Origin: Silurus meridionalis
Taxonomy: Eukaryota > Chordata > Actinopteri > Siluriformes > Siluridae
NCBI RefSeq assembly: GCF_014805685.1
Contig: NC_060885.1
Location: forward strand, 28,190,132 to 28,254,131
Length of the DNA stretch: 64,000 nt
Reading direction: 5' to 3'
This document shows positions 1 to 35,173 of the stretch, one piece after another; within the stretch, counting starts at the first letter, position 1, and each line of letters begins with the position of its first letter. The translations under genes were made by a program, and so were the position numbers. The notes beneath the pieces are model-generated. The model saw only the letters and a list, made by a program, of their open reading frames with translations, was not told the DNA's origin and searched no databases.

Positions 1-480
1 CCGGCCGTGATGTCCGCATGACTCCTCCGCTCTGACCGCAAAACTCCGCTGTTTACTCCACTCTCCCTCCGCTGCTTCTAAGCGCACCGTCCCGCTCCCA
101 AAAGCCTTATTCCTCATTGCTTTCGGGATTAAATCTTTATAAACCAGCGAATAAAATTAATTATGTATTATGTAACTAAATTTACTTTACGGATTAAATG
201 TGTCATTCTATAGAAATCAAGCTGAAACCAAAAATCTCGCGTTGCTTAGTTACAGCTAACGGCTTTCCCGAATGCGGAGCTTCAGCAGTCTGACTGAGTT
301 CAGTGTTTCTGTAGCTCCGCCTCCTTTCCCGCCTACTTCTAATTGCTCCAATCACATGAGACGCTGCTGATGACTGATGCGTTTGTTTTCTGAGCGCGTG
401 TGCCATTGTGTACTGATTTGTGCGCATGCGCGCCCGGCTGATGAATGTGATCTGTTTAATTCTAAGTGATGACAATTTCA
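1..480. promoter_or_regulatory. CpG-rich promoter-like block
   Basis: Base composition is clearly more GC/CpG rich than the flanking intron. Contains a perfect NRF1-type site TGCGCATGCGCG at 421-432, a CCAAT box at 348-352 and GC-box-like CTCCGCCTCC/CCCGCC at 315-333. No coding exon recognised. It may be an internal BRF1 promoter or a promoter of a divergent transcript. Confidence 0.4.
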
Positions 481-483
481 TAG

Positions 484-1000
484 GTGGAGAAGGTGGTGGA
501 GTTCAGGTACCTGGGGTTAACAGTGCAAAATAATGAAGAGTGTGTTAGAGAAGTAAAGAAAAGAGTGCAGGCAGAGTGGAGTGGGTGGAGAAGAGTGACA
601 GGAGTGATTTGTGATAGAAGAGTATCTGCAAGAGTGAAAGTTTATATTACTGTGCTGAGACCTGCGATGTTGTATGGTTAAGAGACAGTGGCTTTGAGTA
701 AAAGACAGGAGGTGGAGCTGGAGGTAGCTGAGCTGAAGATGTTGAGGTTTTCGTTAGGAGTCACAACGATGGACAGGATTAGAAATGAGTTTATTAGAGG
801 GACAGCGCATGTAGGATGTTTTGGAGCCACCAGGAAAGAGGAAAAGAGGAAGACCAAGGAGTAGGTTTATGGATGTGGTGAGGGAAGACATGCAGGTAGT
901 TGGGGTGAAAGAGGCAGATGTAGAGGACAGAGGGGTATGGAGACGGATGATCCGCTATGGCGACCTCTAATTAGAGAAGCTGAAAGAAGATTCATCAATC
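484..1000 (+). mobile_element. RTE-like non-LTR retrotransposon 3' fragment
   Basis: Translation reads EFRYLGLTVQNNEECVREV, a Trp/Arg stretch (GWRRVTGVICDRRV) and RPAMLYG, then after a TAA stop ETVALSKRQEVELEVAE; this is the reverse transcriptase C-terminal region of RTE-type LINEs. 5'-truncated, with an in-frame stop and later frame breaks. Not functional. Confidence 0.8.
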
Positions 1001-23143
<22,143 letters not shown>

Positions 23144-23214
23144 TAAGGAGAGGAACGGGTGTGTAAGCAAGATGGACTGCTAAAGACACAAGGCTGCTGA
23201 CACACACAGACAAA

Positions 23215-23252
<38 letters not shown>

Positions 23253-23310
23253 ATAATGACTTAAAAGAGTGTTTAAAATGACAGTCTTACAACATTATAT
23301 AAAGTGTTGT

Positions 23311-23341
<31 letters not shown>

Positions 23342-24180
23342 TAATCCAGAACATTTTGATTTCAGTTCATGGCAGGTTTAAATTGTTGTTTTTTAAATGG
23401 TTATTTAGTGAGATTGTGAATATTCTTTTGCTCAGGTGCTCTGACTGACTCCATGAGGATGATTATTGCAGTTTAGTTCTGTGTTTGATTTAACTCGCTC
23501 TGTGATTATTTATTTTTTCACAGTCTTGCCTCTGCTTAGTCAGCGACGATGAAACACCTCCAGATTGCAATAAAAAAGAAAAGTAACTTTAAACGTGTAG
23601 AGAATGTACATCATATTTATATCATCTTTTATATAATCTTTAAAAATAGGAAAAGGTTTTCTAGGGGAATCCGGACACTCCTCAAGAGCGCTGGAGCGAA
23701 ATAGACTTTGTATTATGGTTGAATTATCATATAAAGATCATATAAAGAATTACAGATTATCATATATAAGAGCTTGGTGCTTAATATGAATCATTCATTG
23801 AGAAATGGTTTGAATACATTTCGTTGCCATTTGAGTTAGCTAATCTAATGAGTAAAAAAAAGGTTTTTGTATAGTACTGTTGCTATGGTTACGTCTCTGC
23901 TCTCACGCTGTTGTCTCAAAATGATTTTCTTTCTTTGTGTTTAGTCCTGCAATAAGCTACAATTATTACAGGAACCGGATTTTTTTTAAAAACGGTGTTT
24001 ATGAAACCCACACAGCTTTATGTGTAATATTGTCATGTGATTAATTTCACATCTTCCTGACTCCTTCTGCCCCAGACGTTCTTCTGACTGAGATATAAAG
24101 CCTCTGCGCTGATCCTGCACATGCTGAGGTGTTACACTTACATGACTAGCCTGTGGACAATATTGCATGTAATAAAGTGA
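23144..24180 (+). other. brf1: BRF1 3' UTR region with two candidate poly(A) signals
   Basis: Non-coding sequence after the BRF1 stop, carrying two GT runs (23218-23250, 23309-23338). AATAAA occurs at 23569-23574 and at 24171-24176; either could be the cleavage signal. Which one is used cannot be told from sequence. Confidence 0.6.
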
Positions 24181-24929
24181 TCATGATGAGACTGTACAAA
24201 TGTAAAAAGTGAAAATTACTAACTGCTGGCTGTACTTTATCTGATCAGTGTGTTATATTTGTATTTATTACAATAGGCCCATAGACAATTGTTAAACACT
24301 TCGTATTTGCATTGCTATTGTTTCACACATTATTTATTAGCACACCAACATGCAGATGATTATTTTTCTGTTACACCACCACACGGGGTCTGTGCTCCGT
24401 TATCCTGATACTGTGCGCATCATATGTTCATATTGAGCCTTGAGACGTGACGTCATTATAATTTTTTCTGCTATTGTAGTAGCGGAGTCTTGCTCTGCTC
24501 ACTTTGCTCCCTCTAGCGCTCATTACCGGTAATCGCACACAGCTTTCCGGTACACTACCTGCATACGCATAGTCAAGACCCTAAATATAAGCAAATATAT
24601 CTATTTTATTCTCTCTGATTTTTATAAATCACATGTAAGAATATTCAGCCTGATGTTTTTACTCCTCTTTATGCTTTAAACTGATTTTTATTTTATTAGT
24701 AGATCATTTTTCCTTCTTTCTAGAACTGAATGCTTAAAAAGTAAAAAAAAAAAAGGGGGAGAAAGAAAATACATTTACATATCTATTTAAGACATTAAAA
24801 CTCACTAGGATAATTTATTTTGCACTTTTTTAAATATATTTTTTTAGTTTACTGGTGCTAATTGATAGGACAGAGTTTATAGTATGCACCATTAATAAAG
24901 ACGAGACAAATTGTTATTGTGCGAAAATG

Positions 24930-24991
<62 letters not shown>
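24930..24991. repeat. (TA)n microsatellite
   Basis: About 62 bp alternating TA. Confidence 0.95.
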
Positions 24992-24993
<2 letters not shown>

Positions 24994-25129
24994 TACAGTG
25001 CTTGTCATAATTTCGAGCAAAACATGCATGTTTCTTTTGTTTCTATGCAACAAATGGTACGATGATTTACTTTGACCAAACAAATATATACTGTAAATGT
25101 TTCACTTTGTTACTTTGTTTTCTTTTTCA

Positions 25130-25615
25130 TTAATTGGAGATTCCTTTCTTGTGGTTCAGTTCATCCCAGAGCAGTTCATTAGGATTTAGTTGCAGTTACT
25201 GGGCAGGTCATTCCATGAGAAATAACACTCTAGACGACTTTGAACTCTTAATGACATTTACAGAGGTTGGACGTATTTGTCGCTTCGGCTCATCGTCTTT
25301 AACGGTGAAGTCGGTTGTTCCAATGAGCTGCAATCCAGATGGAATTACATGGTGCTGAAGTATGGAATGGGATCTCTGTTAGTTCAGGATTCCTTTCACC
25401 TGGAATAACTCTCTAATGTTCCCTGCTCCAAAACAACCCCAAACCATTAAGCTTTCACCACCATGTTTGACTGTGGTGGTGAGACAGTCTGCTTACATCT
25501 TCTCTCCTGTTCTCCATCTAACACAAGTTCTTCTCATCTGGCCACATTTTCTTCCATTCACTGTGCAGTTGCATAGAAAACAAGGTTTCTCAAGAACCAT
25601 TCAATACATGTAATG
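25130..25615 (-). mobile_element. Degenerate Tc1-like transposase remnant
   Basis: Minus strand reads TVKHGGESLMVWGCFGAGN, HHVIPSGLQLIGTT and QLQLNPNELLWDELNHK, the catalytic-domain signatures of Tc1 transposases with stops and a missing middle aspartate block. Non-functional. Confidence 0.8.
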
Positions 25616-26039
25616 TGATCATAAGCATAAAGTCTGTAAATTTAAGACTGAATTTCAATTATACAGTGTTGACAAAATTCTAAATTGATATTTTTCTTAT
25701 CGCCTAGTTAAATGCTGAGATTTTTATTATTTTCTGTAGTTCTTGGAAATGGCCACTAGGGGGGACTTATTATGAAAGAAACGTTTAACGTCTCCACAAA
25801 TATAATGTTAAAAAAAACGCTGTGTGTAATATTTAATTTAATTTATTTATTTATTAATTTTTTTTAACAAATAAATACAATTTCTTTACCTCCTGGAATT
25901 GAGAGCTAGTTTTCCCGGTAGCAAAAATAATAATAATGTATTTCCAAAACCTTTTTTAAAATAAAAAGAAACTCTGAGCAGTATTTGTTTTTTCATTTAG
26001 TTCCTGTATTCTTTCCTCTCAGATGTGTAAAATAAACCC

Positions 26040-26400
26040 TGTTCCCTGAAGGAACTGTTATAGTTGCCAGTGATGTTATTGTGTATTAGCATTGAGGTGA
26101 CCAGTACTATTGAAACAGGAATTTTGTAGAAGGTCCTTGAAATAGCTGCTAAATTTAGTTACAGCTTTACTTCTTTACCAAAGACCTGAAACTGGAGACT
26201 ACTTCCAGAAACATTTTTGTCAAGTGTCCGTCATACAGGTCTCTTTGAACGAGCTGTTGCTGTAACAGCAATACAGTATTAGAGATGAGCGTAAAAATAC
26301 AAACCTGTAAACTGCAGCCACAGTGCTGTCAGAGCTGCTGTTATAGGAAACTAATCAACACCTCCTGACCAATCAGAATCCAGAATTCTTCACTGGTGTA
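26040..26400 (+). repeat. Dispersed repeat family C, copy 1
   Basis: Shares GGAGACTACTTCCA, GAGCTGTTGCTGT and CTGTTATAGGAAACTAATCA followed by CCAATCAGAATC with copies at 50040-50155, 54835-55165, 58185-58345 and (inverted) 62905-63580. Confidence 0.6.
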
Positions 26401-26486
26401 GGAGTGAGGATTTTCCTTTGTCTGTGGTCTTGAGTCTGTTTGACCTGAAGAGAACACCGATTACTAGAGCCCCTTTAATATTCACT

Positions 26487-26490
<4 letters not shown>

Positions 26491-26535
<45 letters not shown>
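26491..26535. repeat. (GT)n microsatellite
   Basis: Pure GT. Confidence 0.95.
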
Positions 26536-26540
<5 letters not shown>

Positions 26541-26647
26541 GCATGTGAGTACTTGTAGATATTTTGTGGTGTGCAGATTTAATATGACGTCGTAGAGAAA
26601 GTCTACATACTGTAGACTCAAAATGTGATGCTTCTCACTGTAATAAC

Positions 26648-26845
26648 CTGGTGGTTGCTTAGTGGTTAAGTCATTGTACTTTGTATCTGACAGTCATGAG
26701 TTCAAATCCCAGTCACACCAAGCTGCCACTCCTGTGCCCCTGAGCAAGGCCCTTAACCCCATAGCTGCTCAGTTGTATGAATGAGATAAATGTCAGTCGC
26801 TCTGTATAAGGGCGTCTGCCAAATGCTGTAAATATATAATAAAAT
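26648..26845 (+). mobile_element. tRNA-derived SINE (family A), near full length
   Basis: A-box-like TGCTTAGTGGTTAAG, B-box GAGTTCAAATCCC, core CCTGAGCAAGGCCCTTAACC and tail GGGCGTCTGCCAAATGCTG. Pol III type internal promoter boxes are visible. Confidence 0.8.
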
Positions 26846-27352
26846 ATATCCCTGTACTGTTAGTTTCCTTCTGAAATTGTCTCGCACTCTAGAACACTTG
26901 AGCTGTAATGAGCCTTAAGTGTTGATCTGGTGTCCGATAACATTTGGCTCTATATTTGATTGTACCTTATTTGTTGTTTGTGGGTGTCTGTATTTACAGT
27001 ATATACATTTAAATTAGTCTCTCAGGGCTGATGCTGACCTCTGACTCCCACCTCAGACTAGCATAACTACTGTAATATCACATTCAGTGATTAGCATCAA
27101 ATTCTTATTTACATACAAATTTGTTACTTTCATTGATCACAATAATCAGTGCTTTTTATAAGCTTTTCTGGCAGCTGTTGAATACTGGACTCTGGTCAGA
27201 GGCTGTGGATAGGTTTTTCTGTAACAGCAGATCTGACAGATTACAGGTGCGCCTATATTAATGTGCATATATATATATATGTTTATGTAAACATTTTGGA
27301 AGGAATATCTAGTGCCAAGCTGTAATTTTTACCTTTTTTGGCATGATGAGCA

Positions 27353-27354
<2 letters not shown>

Positions 27355-27412
<58 letters not shown>
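27355..27412. repeat. (GT)n microsatellite
   Basis: Pure GT, about 58 bp. Confidence 0.95.
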
Positions 27413-27414
<2 letters not shown>

Positions 27415-28684
27415 TGTATGTGTGTTTATTAATTTCAGTAGCAAGAAAAGATGCTGGTGAAGGACCACTGGTTGCAGTAAGAAAGCTGCTGTAGTAGAAA
27501 AATAATAAAACACCCCAGAAGCTGAACTAATCAACCAGTTCCGGAAAAAATTGAAGGTGAATGAATAAATGAACAAGTGAGTGAATACACAGTAATAATT
27601 GTTACTGTATACTTGACACTCTGATGACAGAAATGGTCTCAAATGAGGACAATAACTTTGGAATCACTTTCAGTCCACGGTCGTTGCCTGACCCGCTGAT
27701 TCAAATCTCCACAGACATCCTCACTGAGAAGTTTCTCCACCTGAATAACTTCTAATTAATTCATGAGAAGAATTCAGAGCAGGACGTCTAAACAGAAGAA
27801 TGTAGCGTGGTGTTATTGCTATACGTTACCAGGACTAGCCTAGTGTTAGCATCTCAAAAGACAATTCGGTGTGTAATCAGTCACTGGCGAGTGTGTTTTC
27901 CCCTCGGTGGTGCATCTGAAGCTCTGAAACTCAATCCACCGTAAAAACACGGAGACACGAAGACAAACAGTTCAGCTCAACCATCAACGCAGCCGTACCT
28001 CATCGATGACCCAGAGACTGCTGTCCATCAAAACCACAAGAGTTTTACTGCTTCTGTTCTTTTTTTTGTTGTTTGTTTGTTGTCTCGCTCTCACTTTCCT
28101 GCTGCTCGATAAAGATCATGGCAGAATCCTGCATTTGGCACAAGAGACTTATTGAACATGTAGAGGCCGAACCTTTCTTTCGCTCGTATTGCGTTATCAA
28201 AAGCAGAATCTTCCCTGTGTAGAACCACTCTCGCACGTTTTCTCTCACACACACACAAAGTGTGTGAAATGTTCCGGATTAGAAAGATATTATTCAGTTT
28301 CGGTAACGTGACACGTCGGTTTGGGTTTTTAATACCTGGATGGTTGGATGGTTTTGGACAGACAAATCCTGACATTAGAAAAACATTCGCATTCAAGTTT
28401 CAACATTCACATGGCGCCTGAGAAAAGCTTTGAGTGTGTGTTTGTGTGTGTGTTGGGGGGGTGTTTTTAAATCCTGCACCTGTTTGTACCTGCTTATGAA
28501 GGTTTCGATTGAACTTGCGTGGTTCCGTTTCCTAAAATATACAAACAAAAACTAAAATTTTCATCAAGCCACAACTAAAGATAGATGACAAATAAATTGA
28601 GAAATGTAAAATACGTCATACAGCATTGATGTTTTGACATGTTAATGAACCTGATCTTGATATCCGCTACTCGCATCTAATTCT

Positions 28685-28850
28685 ACAGCAGAACCGTCCA
28701 GAAAAAACCTTGTTCGATGAGAAAGAACAGAGCTGAATAAAAGGCAACTCAATTAACCACTCCTTACAACCATCCTGAGCAGAAAGAAGGTGGATGAGTT
28801 ACAACAGCAAACTGCATTTGGAAGTTGCAGAAGGTTTTTAGCTGAAGCTT
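28685..28850 (+). mobile_element. Decayed Tc1-like fragment
   Basis: AAAGGCAACTCAATTAACCA, CTCCTTACAACCA, then GTGGATGAGTTACAACAGCA match the region between the HTH and the catalytic domain of a common fish Tc1 family. Short and non-coding. Confidence 0.5.
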
Positions 28851-29497
28851 TAAAGTATTTATGGAGGTTGTGAATTAAGGAGTTGAAAAAGTGTGATATG
28901 GCCAGTAGCAGGCCGTCAGGGCTTTCTCTGCTGGCCTACAATCAGAATAACTGCTAAATCAAAATAAAGGAACAGTGCAACCAAGTGTCATTTTAGGTTA
29001 GAGTTTCTTTTTAATCAGATTTTAGCCGTCACGTCACATGTTACTGGGGTGGAAGCGAACTAACAGAAGCCCTTCTCAATGAACACTGCGGACCCCTGGA
29101 GCTTTAAATCCATGTTGCTCAAAGGCTGTAGCTTTAACCAATAATCTAGCAGGCATACAATATTTGATTGTATACAATATAGAATATTTATTCTATTCAA
29201 CCATCTAGCAGGCGTACTATAACGTCAGCATTTTCACCTCCTTTGTTTGAATGGTCAGAGCACGCACTAGTCGTAGCTCGCAAACCGCATCTGTAGCGAA
29301 CTGCATAAATTCAAATATATCCGTATGGATATCAGTTCTTACGCTTTTTCATTAACCGTTTTTTTTCTGTAGAATTTGCACAAAAAATCCCCAATTTGCC
29401 TTTATTTCAAATCCCCAGGAAAAAACTTAATACACAGGAACAAATTTGCAATTTCACCCCCTGGATTGATTGTCGAATACCTGTAATTACAGATCAC

Positions 29498-29500
<3 letters not shown>

Positions 29501-29530
<30 letters not shown>
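29501..29530. repeat. (TC)n microsatellite
   Basis: Pure TC in a pyrimidine-rich stretch to 29655. Confidence 0.95.
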
Positions 29531-29532
<2 letters not shown>

Positions 29533-30355
29533 TTCACCCTCATATTTCCTCTCTCTGATACTTGTTTTCTTGATCTTTCTCTCGTGTTCTCTCACTCTCT
29601 CATTTTCTCTCCTCCTTCTCCTCCTTATCTCCTTGTTCTTCTTCTTCTTCTCATCTGTAAATAGCAGGAAATGTTTCCTCACTCTAAAAAATGTGTAAAA
29701 AAAACAATTGCACAGGAACTCCATCAGGGCCCAAGAAAATTTCCTCCTCTGACCAGGGTTCCTGCTCGGAAACGCTCTGCAGTCCAAAGCACACTGAGTG
29801 CCTAAAGAGTGAAAAACACAGCTGATGTCCAGACACACTGATCTCGCTGCTTGTCTTTTACTTTTAAAAATGTGATATATTCCCTTATACATCTCTTCTC
29901 TCACTCTTTTCATTTAAAAATTATTTTATTTAAAATCCTAATTTCCTGAGATAAAGGTAAAACTTCCTGCTGACCGAATATATTCATTTCACTGGTTGGA
30001 TATTTGAGAATTATTACTGTTGGAAAAATAACCTAAATTCTCACTGACTTGGGGCGAGGCTGGCATTAATATGCTTTACTGCCTTGTTCCAGTAGAATAA
30101 GTCTGAGGATTGATGTAATGTGATGTGATGAGAGATGATGATCAGCAGTGTGACTGAGAGGCTCAAGATGTGATGGTTCTTAAATGTAACCTGCATTACT
30201 GCTCTCTGTAACTCTCACATCATCGTGCTCAACTTAAGGTCATTGGCACACACATAGACATACATTGTCCTCAGGGATCACTTACAAAACACAATACAGA
30301 CTCAGTCTGTGTGTCTCCAGTTATGCTCATATGCATGTGCCTGACAGAATATCAC

Positions 30356-30396
<41 letters not shown>

Positions 30397-30581
30397 CCAC
30401 CTAAAAAGTACCTGTATAATCCTTCAGTATTAAATTATTATTACAGCTGCTAGAACTGATAATAACTAAACACACACCCAAACCTGCCTCAGCTTATTAA
30501 AGCTTTATTTATTTTCAAAGCTCTTGAACATATAGAATTATAGGTTATAGGTGTATTAATAATAATAATTAATGTCTATAT

Positions 30582-30583
<2 letters not shown>

Positions 30584-30616
<33 letters not shown>
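30584..30616. repeat. (CA)n microsatellite
   Basis: Pure CA; a GA tract lies at 30361-30393. Confidence 0.95.
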
Positions 30617-30622
<6 letters not shown>

Positions 30623-30708
30623 CACACATTATTATTTAGTGGTCACACAGTGAAATTGTTTCTTTGCTCATCCCAGTGATGTGTTGAGAAATTTAGCTAG
30701 TTCGGCTT

Positions 30709-30711
30709 ATA

Positions 30712-30766
<55 letters not shown>
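30709..30766. repeat. (TAA)n microsatellite
   Basis: About 19 trinucleotide repeats. Confidence 0.95.
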
Positions 30767-30767
<1 letters not shown>

Positions 30768-31469
30768 TGAATTATAAAAATAATATTAAAAAAGAGTTCA
30801 GGTATGATAATCGTGTAGAAGGATGCACAAAAGACTAGTAATTAAGATCGATAGAGTGATTTATTACTGAGCATGCATTGTGCACTGTGTGCAAAAATCA
30901 GTCAGAGAATATGCTCAAAAAGGTTAAAAAATGTCAGAAAAATATTGAACCTGCATAATGTGGTACAGGATGTGTGGAACACATCTGTAGCCTACGTAGA
31001 TAAACACCGTAGCTAATCGGAGAAACAGAGAAACCGCATGACTTTTTGACTCTTTTTTACTTTTTGCATAACAGGGTGCATGAAAGGGTTAAAGGTTGAG
31101 CATAGGCCAGCTTTAGCTAACAATATTAATATCTAGTAACATTTAATATCATTTAGCATAAGCATTAAGCTTCTACTAAGATAGGACAAGAGGTACAGAA
31201 ATAGTGAAAAAGTTTAAGTAAAAATAAATTACAATAAAAACAGTTGAGGAAAAAAGCTCGGGGATCAAAAACAAAAATTGGTAACTAATAAAAAAAAAAA
31301 AAAAAGGACTGAATAAAGCTGATTTGCTCCTTCTCATTCCTTGACTGCAAGATATCTTCATTTGATTTGTTTATGTATTATTTGAAGTTTTAAAGCTTAT
31401 TGGTAATTTACTAGTGAATAGCTAAAACTGATTTGAACTTTGAGCCACTCAACTGATATGTCTGCTCGG

Positions 31470-31600
31470 ACATGAGTTCTGAGGAAGCTGGAGTCAGAGC
31501 ACGAGCCATGATACAGTGCCCCCTAGATCACAGAGGGTTGAGGGTCTTGCTTAAGCACCCCAAGTGGCAGTTTAGGAATACTGGAACTTAAACTCTCTAC
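31470..31600 (-). mobile_element. SINE family B fragment (minus strand)
   Basis: GAGCCATGATACAGTGCCCC, GGTCTTGCTTAAGCACCCCA are the reverse of the core at 4655-4872. Confidence 0.65.
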
Positions 31601-31639
31601 ATTCAGATCAGATCAGACCAGAATATCTTTGGATGCAAT

Positions 31640-31985
31640 ACCATGAAATTATTTTTCCTTTCAATTGAACTGAGACCCAAACCTGTTCCAGCAAGACAAT
31701 GCCCCTGTGCACAAAGCTCCATGAAGATATGCTTTACATGGGTTGGAGTGGAAGTTCTTGAATGACCTGCTATAGACTTCTGATCTCAATCCTATTGAAC
31801 ACCTTCAGGATAAATGTAAATACTGACTGCATCCCAGGCCTCCTCACCTCACCTACCTCAGTACTTTACTAACACCCTTGTGGCTGAATGAATCTTATAC
31901 AAATCTCTACAAGTACACTCCAAACACCAGTGGAACATCTTTCCAGAAGATTAACAGCACATGGGGACAGTGCCACAAAGGTGTT
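31640..31985 (+). mobile_element. Tc1-like transposase C-terminal remnant
   Basis: LFQQDNAPVHKAP (second catalytic Asp), a stop, then SDLNPIEHL (catalytic Glu) and LHPRPP. Several stops; the 5' half is missing. Confidence 0.75.
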
Positions 31986-32151
31986 TTGATAGAAAAGCAT
32001 TAAGCGCATACACATCATTGTTACATCATCTGTTACAAAGCAATGATAAAAAATGTTGCATCAAATTAACAAAAGTTTAGTCATTTATTAAGTGACAGAT
32101 TTCTTGTGTGAAAGATTTCTAAAGAAAATTTATGACAAATATGGTCTCTCT

Positions 32152-32255
<104 letters not shown>

Positions 32256-33839
32256 TCTCTGTCTGTCTTTCTGTCTCATTTTACAAGACACATCAATCAC
32301 AGTGAGATGTCCAGCTAGATGAGCACCTTTTCAAGTCCCTAATCTCGCACCTTGCCTTTTTTCTTTTCTTTGTTTTTTTCTTTAAGCACCACTCGTTTGA
32401 TCCCCAGGCGTCAGGTCATGCTTCAGATCCTCTCCTTCAGTCAATTAGAGAGCGCTGAGGGATGAGTATACACCACCTAAAGCTCCTCAAACACATCAGA
32501 CAGAAGGAAGGTCTTTTGGGTGTGGGGTGGTTGTGTGTGTGTATGTTTATGAGTGTGTGTGTGTGTTGGGGGGGGAAGTTTGGGGGTGGATGTTGAGGGT
32601 GACTGGTGGCTGGTGTAAAAGGTCAAAGGTCAAGCGTGCTCTCTCTCTCACGGTATTATTACGGTCAAATATGTCATACATAAATAGACTGAGAGATTAT
32701 ATGAAGAATTATATCACAATTACATGAAGGATGCACGTAGCAAATCGATTGCTTTTAAAATTGGTAGCTTCACATGTTTTTTTAACACAGAAAGAAATAC
32801 CAGTCATTCTGAGAAACTGGTCCTAGAGGTGCACGAGCACAGATTAGCTAATCGCTAGACTCTGTTATATATGCAGTGTATTTAAGAATCGTTTACTTCC
32901 CCGCTCCATTTTTTATTACATATTACACATGCTCAAGGTTAACAAGCCTCCCGTGTTTGTTCTGCATTTCCTCAGATTGTGTCGCAAAACCATTTGGAGA
33001 GATTTTCTCGACGCAGCTCTGCGAAAGCCACACAATGACTCTGCCTCGAGAAATTTCCTCTCTTTATTCCAACAGAATGGACTGAGTCACAGAACATGAT
33101 TATCTTTGGCGACGTCACTCTTCTTTTTTTGTAAACAGTGCAACAGGGAGACCACAGATAAACCGGGACTGATAACATGGCTAATTACAACCTTGCACAC
33201 TCTATCTCCCCTTCTAATCCTGTTAAAGAAATGCTTACACTGTTAGCGATACGAGCGCTCGGCAGCTCTTTTAGCATTTAGCTGAAACGTTTTCACACGC
33301 ACGTTCCCACGTCGCTTTTATCAACAACCGATAATTTAATGGCTGCTCTGTGTGTTCTGATCAGGATTTTTGTTTTTTTAAACATCTGTAAAGAGAGACT
33401 GAAAAAATCCACTGGAATATAAAACACAACATTTGTGACCTCTGTTTGTTACTGGCCTGAGAACTACTCCATAACTATCATTAAAGTCCCAGAATGCATC
33501 ATGACACAGCATTTTTTTTTTCGTTTGTTGTTAGTAAACAAATGTTTACTGAAAAGATAAGCATAAATACATTAAAGTGATCCAGATACCTCAGGAAATA
33601 GATTGTATATATTACAGTAGGTAGTAAAAAAGTTAATGAATAAAATGCTAGCTAGAAAGAAGTGCTAGCGATTGAAACAAGTGCTACAGCTGACAAGCAG
33701 TGAAGAGGAGCATTTGGAGGAGAGTTTGGTTCTATATTCATGTTATCTGAGATTTTCTTTATTTTAAAAATTTTAAGAAAAAAAAAATCACTATTTTCAC
33801 CATTGTCTTACACGCCTTTTTTTTCCCCCCAACCAGTGT

Positions 33840-34880
33840 CTGCCTGGACGTGCAAAGATCTTAAGAACCATCACTGTGATGGTTCTGGGGACTAATCTGA
33901 TGCTTTTGCCTTCTCTTTCTCCTTCTCTTTCGGTTTCTCCTTCTCTTTCTCCTTCTCCTTCTCTTGCTTCACCCCATCTTTTATCCCTTGTTTTTTAATC
34001 CTTTGCTTTTCATCCCAGTTTATGGCAAGAAGCTCCCAAATGCTGTTAAGCCATCTGGGCTTTTTTGTGTGTCCTTTTTTCATGCCTCCATCCTTCTATT
34101 GAAACTCTTTCCTCAAATCTTTTTTCTTTGTTCGTTCAGCCATCATCCAGTACAAACCGTTTGGGTTTGTAGAATATGCACCAGGCAAGTGTTGAATTTT
34201 TTGACAGCACACTAATGGGGATGATTTCTAAAAGGGAATCACCTCATAGAGCCTGCGGGGGTTTCCTCAGAGGAACAAACCAAGGACTCTTTATTAGGGT
34301 TTTGAACAGGGCAGTTTGCAAACCTTCCTTTATTTCATCCTTGTATTGTTTGTTAGATGATGGATTTTTTTTTACTTTAATCACTTTATTTTTAAACTTA
34401 TTCCTCATCATATATAACATCTCTGCCAATAACCCCATTTGTCCTCAGCTAGCAAAGGTTCTTTGATTCCTAAAATATCAAGTATGAAAGCCTTTTTGAA
34501 TTAAGGTTCTTTACTGTTCCTTCAGAGAGACAAACAAAGTTTCTAGATTTGACATGTTTTGCATGTTTCCAGCAAAAAATGTATAAGCCATATGCATACT
34601 GAAATTTTGTCCATGTAAAGGGCTTTAGATATTATTGGTGCCGTCTCTCAGAGCAGGTCCTATGTGAGAGTGTTTATTATGCAAGTACGTGAAGCAGGTC
34701 ATCACTTCCTTCAGCAGTTCAATCAGGTAGCCATCTATGGTCATTTGTTTTTCAGGAAAATGGGTTATTAGAGGGTTCTTAGCTTCCTCAAAGGGTTTTA
34801 TTTGGAAACTTTCTTGTAGATAAACACACTATGGTTCTGGGTCCTCTGTCAAATCTCTTCTGTAGTGTTCCTCAAGGGAG
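33840..34880. repeat. Unclassified GGTTCT-rich repeat-like region
   Basis: Contains repeated GGTTCT/AGAACC words (33864-33886 palindrome, 34458, 34507, 34778, 34833) and on the minus strand two short Lys/Glu-rich ORFs (33892-34083, 34244-34438). It looks like a transposable element but I cannot name it. Confidence 0.35.
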
Positions 34881-35127
34881 ACTGAAGAACTCTAGAGAGG
34901 GTGTTTGTGGATGTTTTATTAAATAGAAGCGGTCGCAGTCAGACTTTAGGATGGAGTGAGAGATAAGGTTGCTGCAGCATGCTAAATTCTTGTGAAAAAT
35001 AAATGGAGCTGATAAAGAAAAGCAGAAAAAAGAGGAGAGGAACTGTGATGTGATGCACTCTTACATTCTTTGCTTCAAATCTCCAGAACGGCTTTACCCG
35101 GAGCAGTCGAGTATCAGCAGATGGCGC

Positions 35128-35173
35128 AAACACACACACACACACACACACGCACGCACGCACGCACGCACGC
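35128..35173. repeat. (CA)n(CGCA)n microsatellite
   Basis: CA tract then CGCA units. Confidence 0.95.

Noticed and set aside
203..481. 92-residue minus-strand open frame in the CpG-rich left block
   Set aside because: No recognisable family, Arg/Ser-biased composition as expected from CpG-rich DNA. Kept only as part of the promoter-like block.
26648..26720. Possible tRNA gene
   Set aside because: A- and B-box-like sequences are present but the cloverleaf is not intact and the sequence runs into a SINE core and tail.
33892..34083. Minus-strand Lys/Glu-rich 63-residue frame
   Set aside because: The second half is a (GAGAAGGAGAAA)-type low-complexity repeat and I see no splice partner or homologue; treated as part of an unknown repeat.
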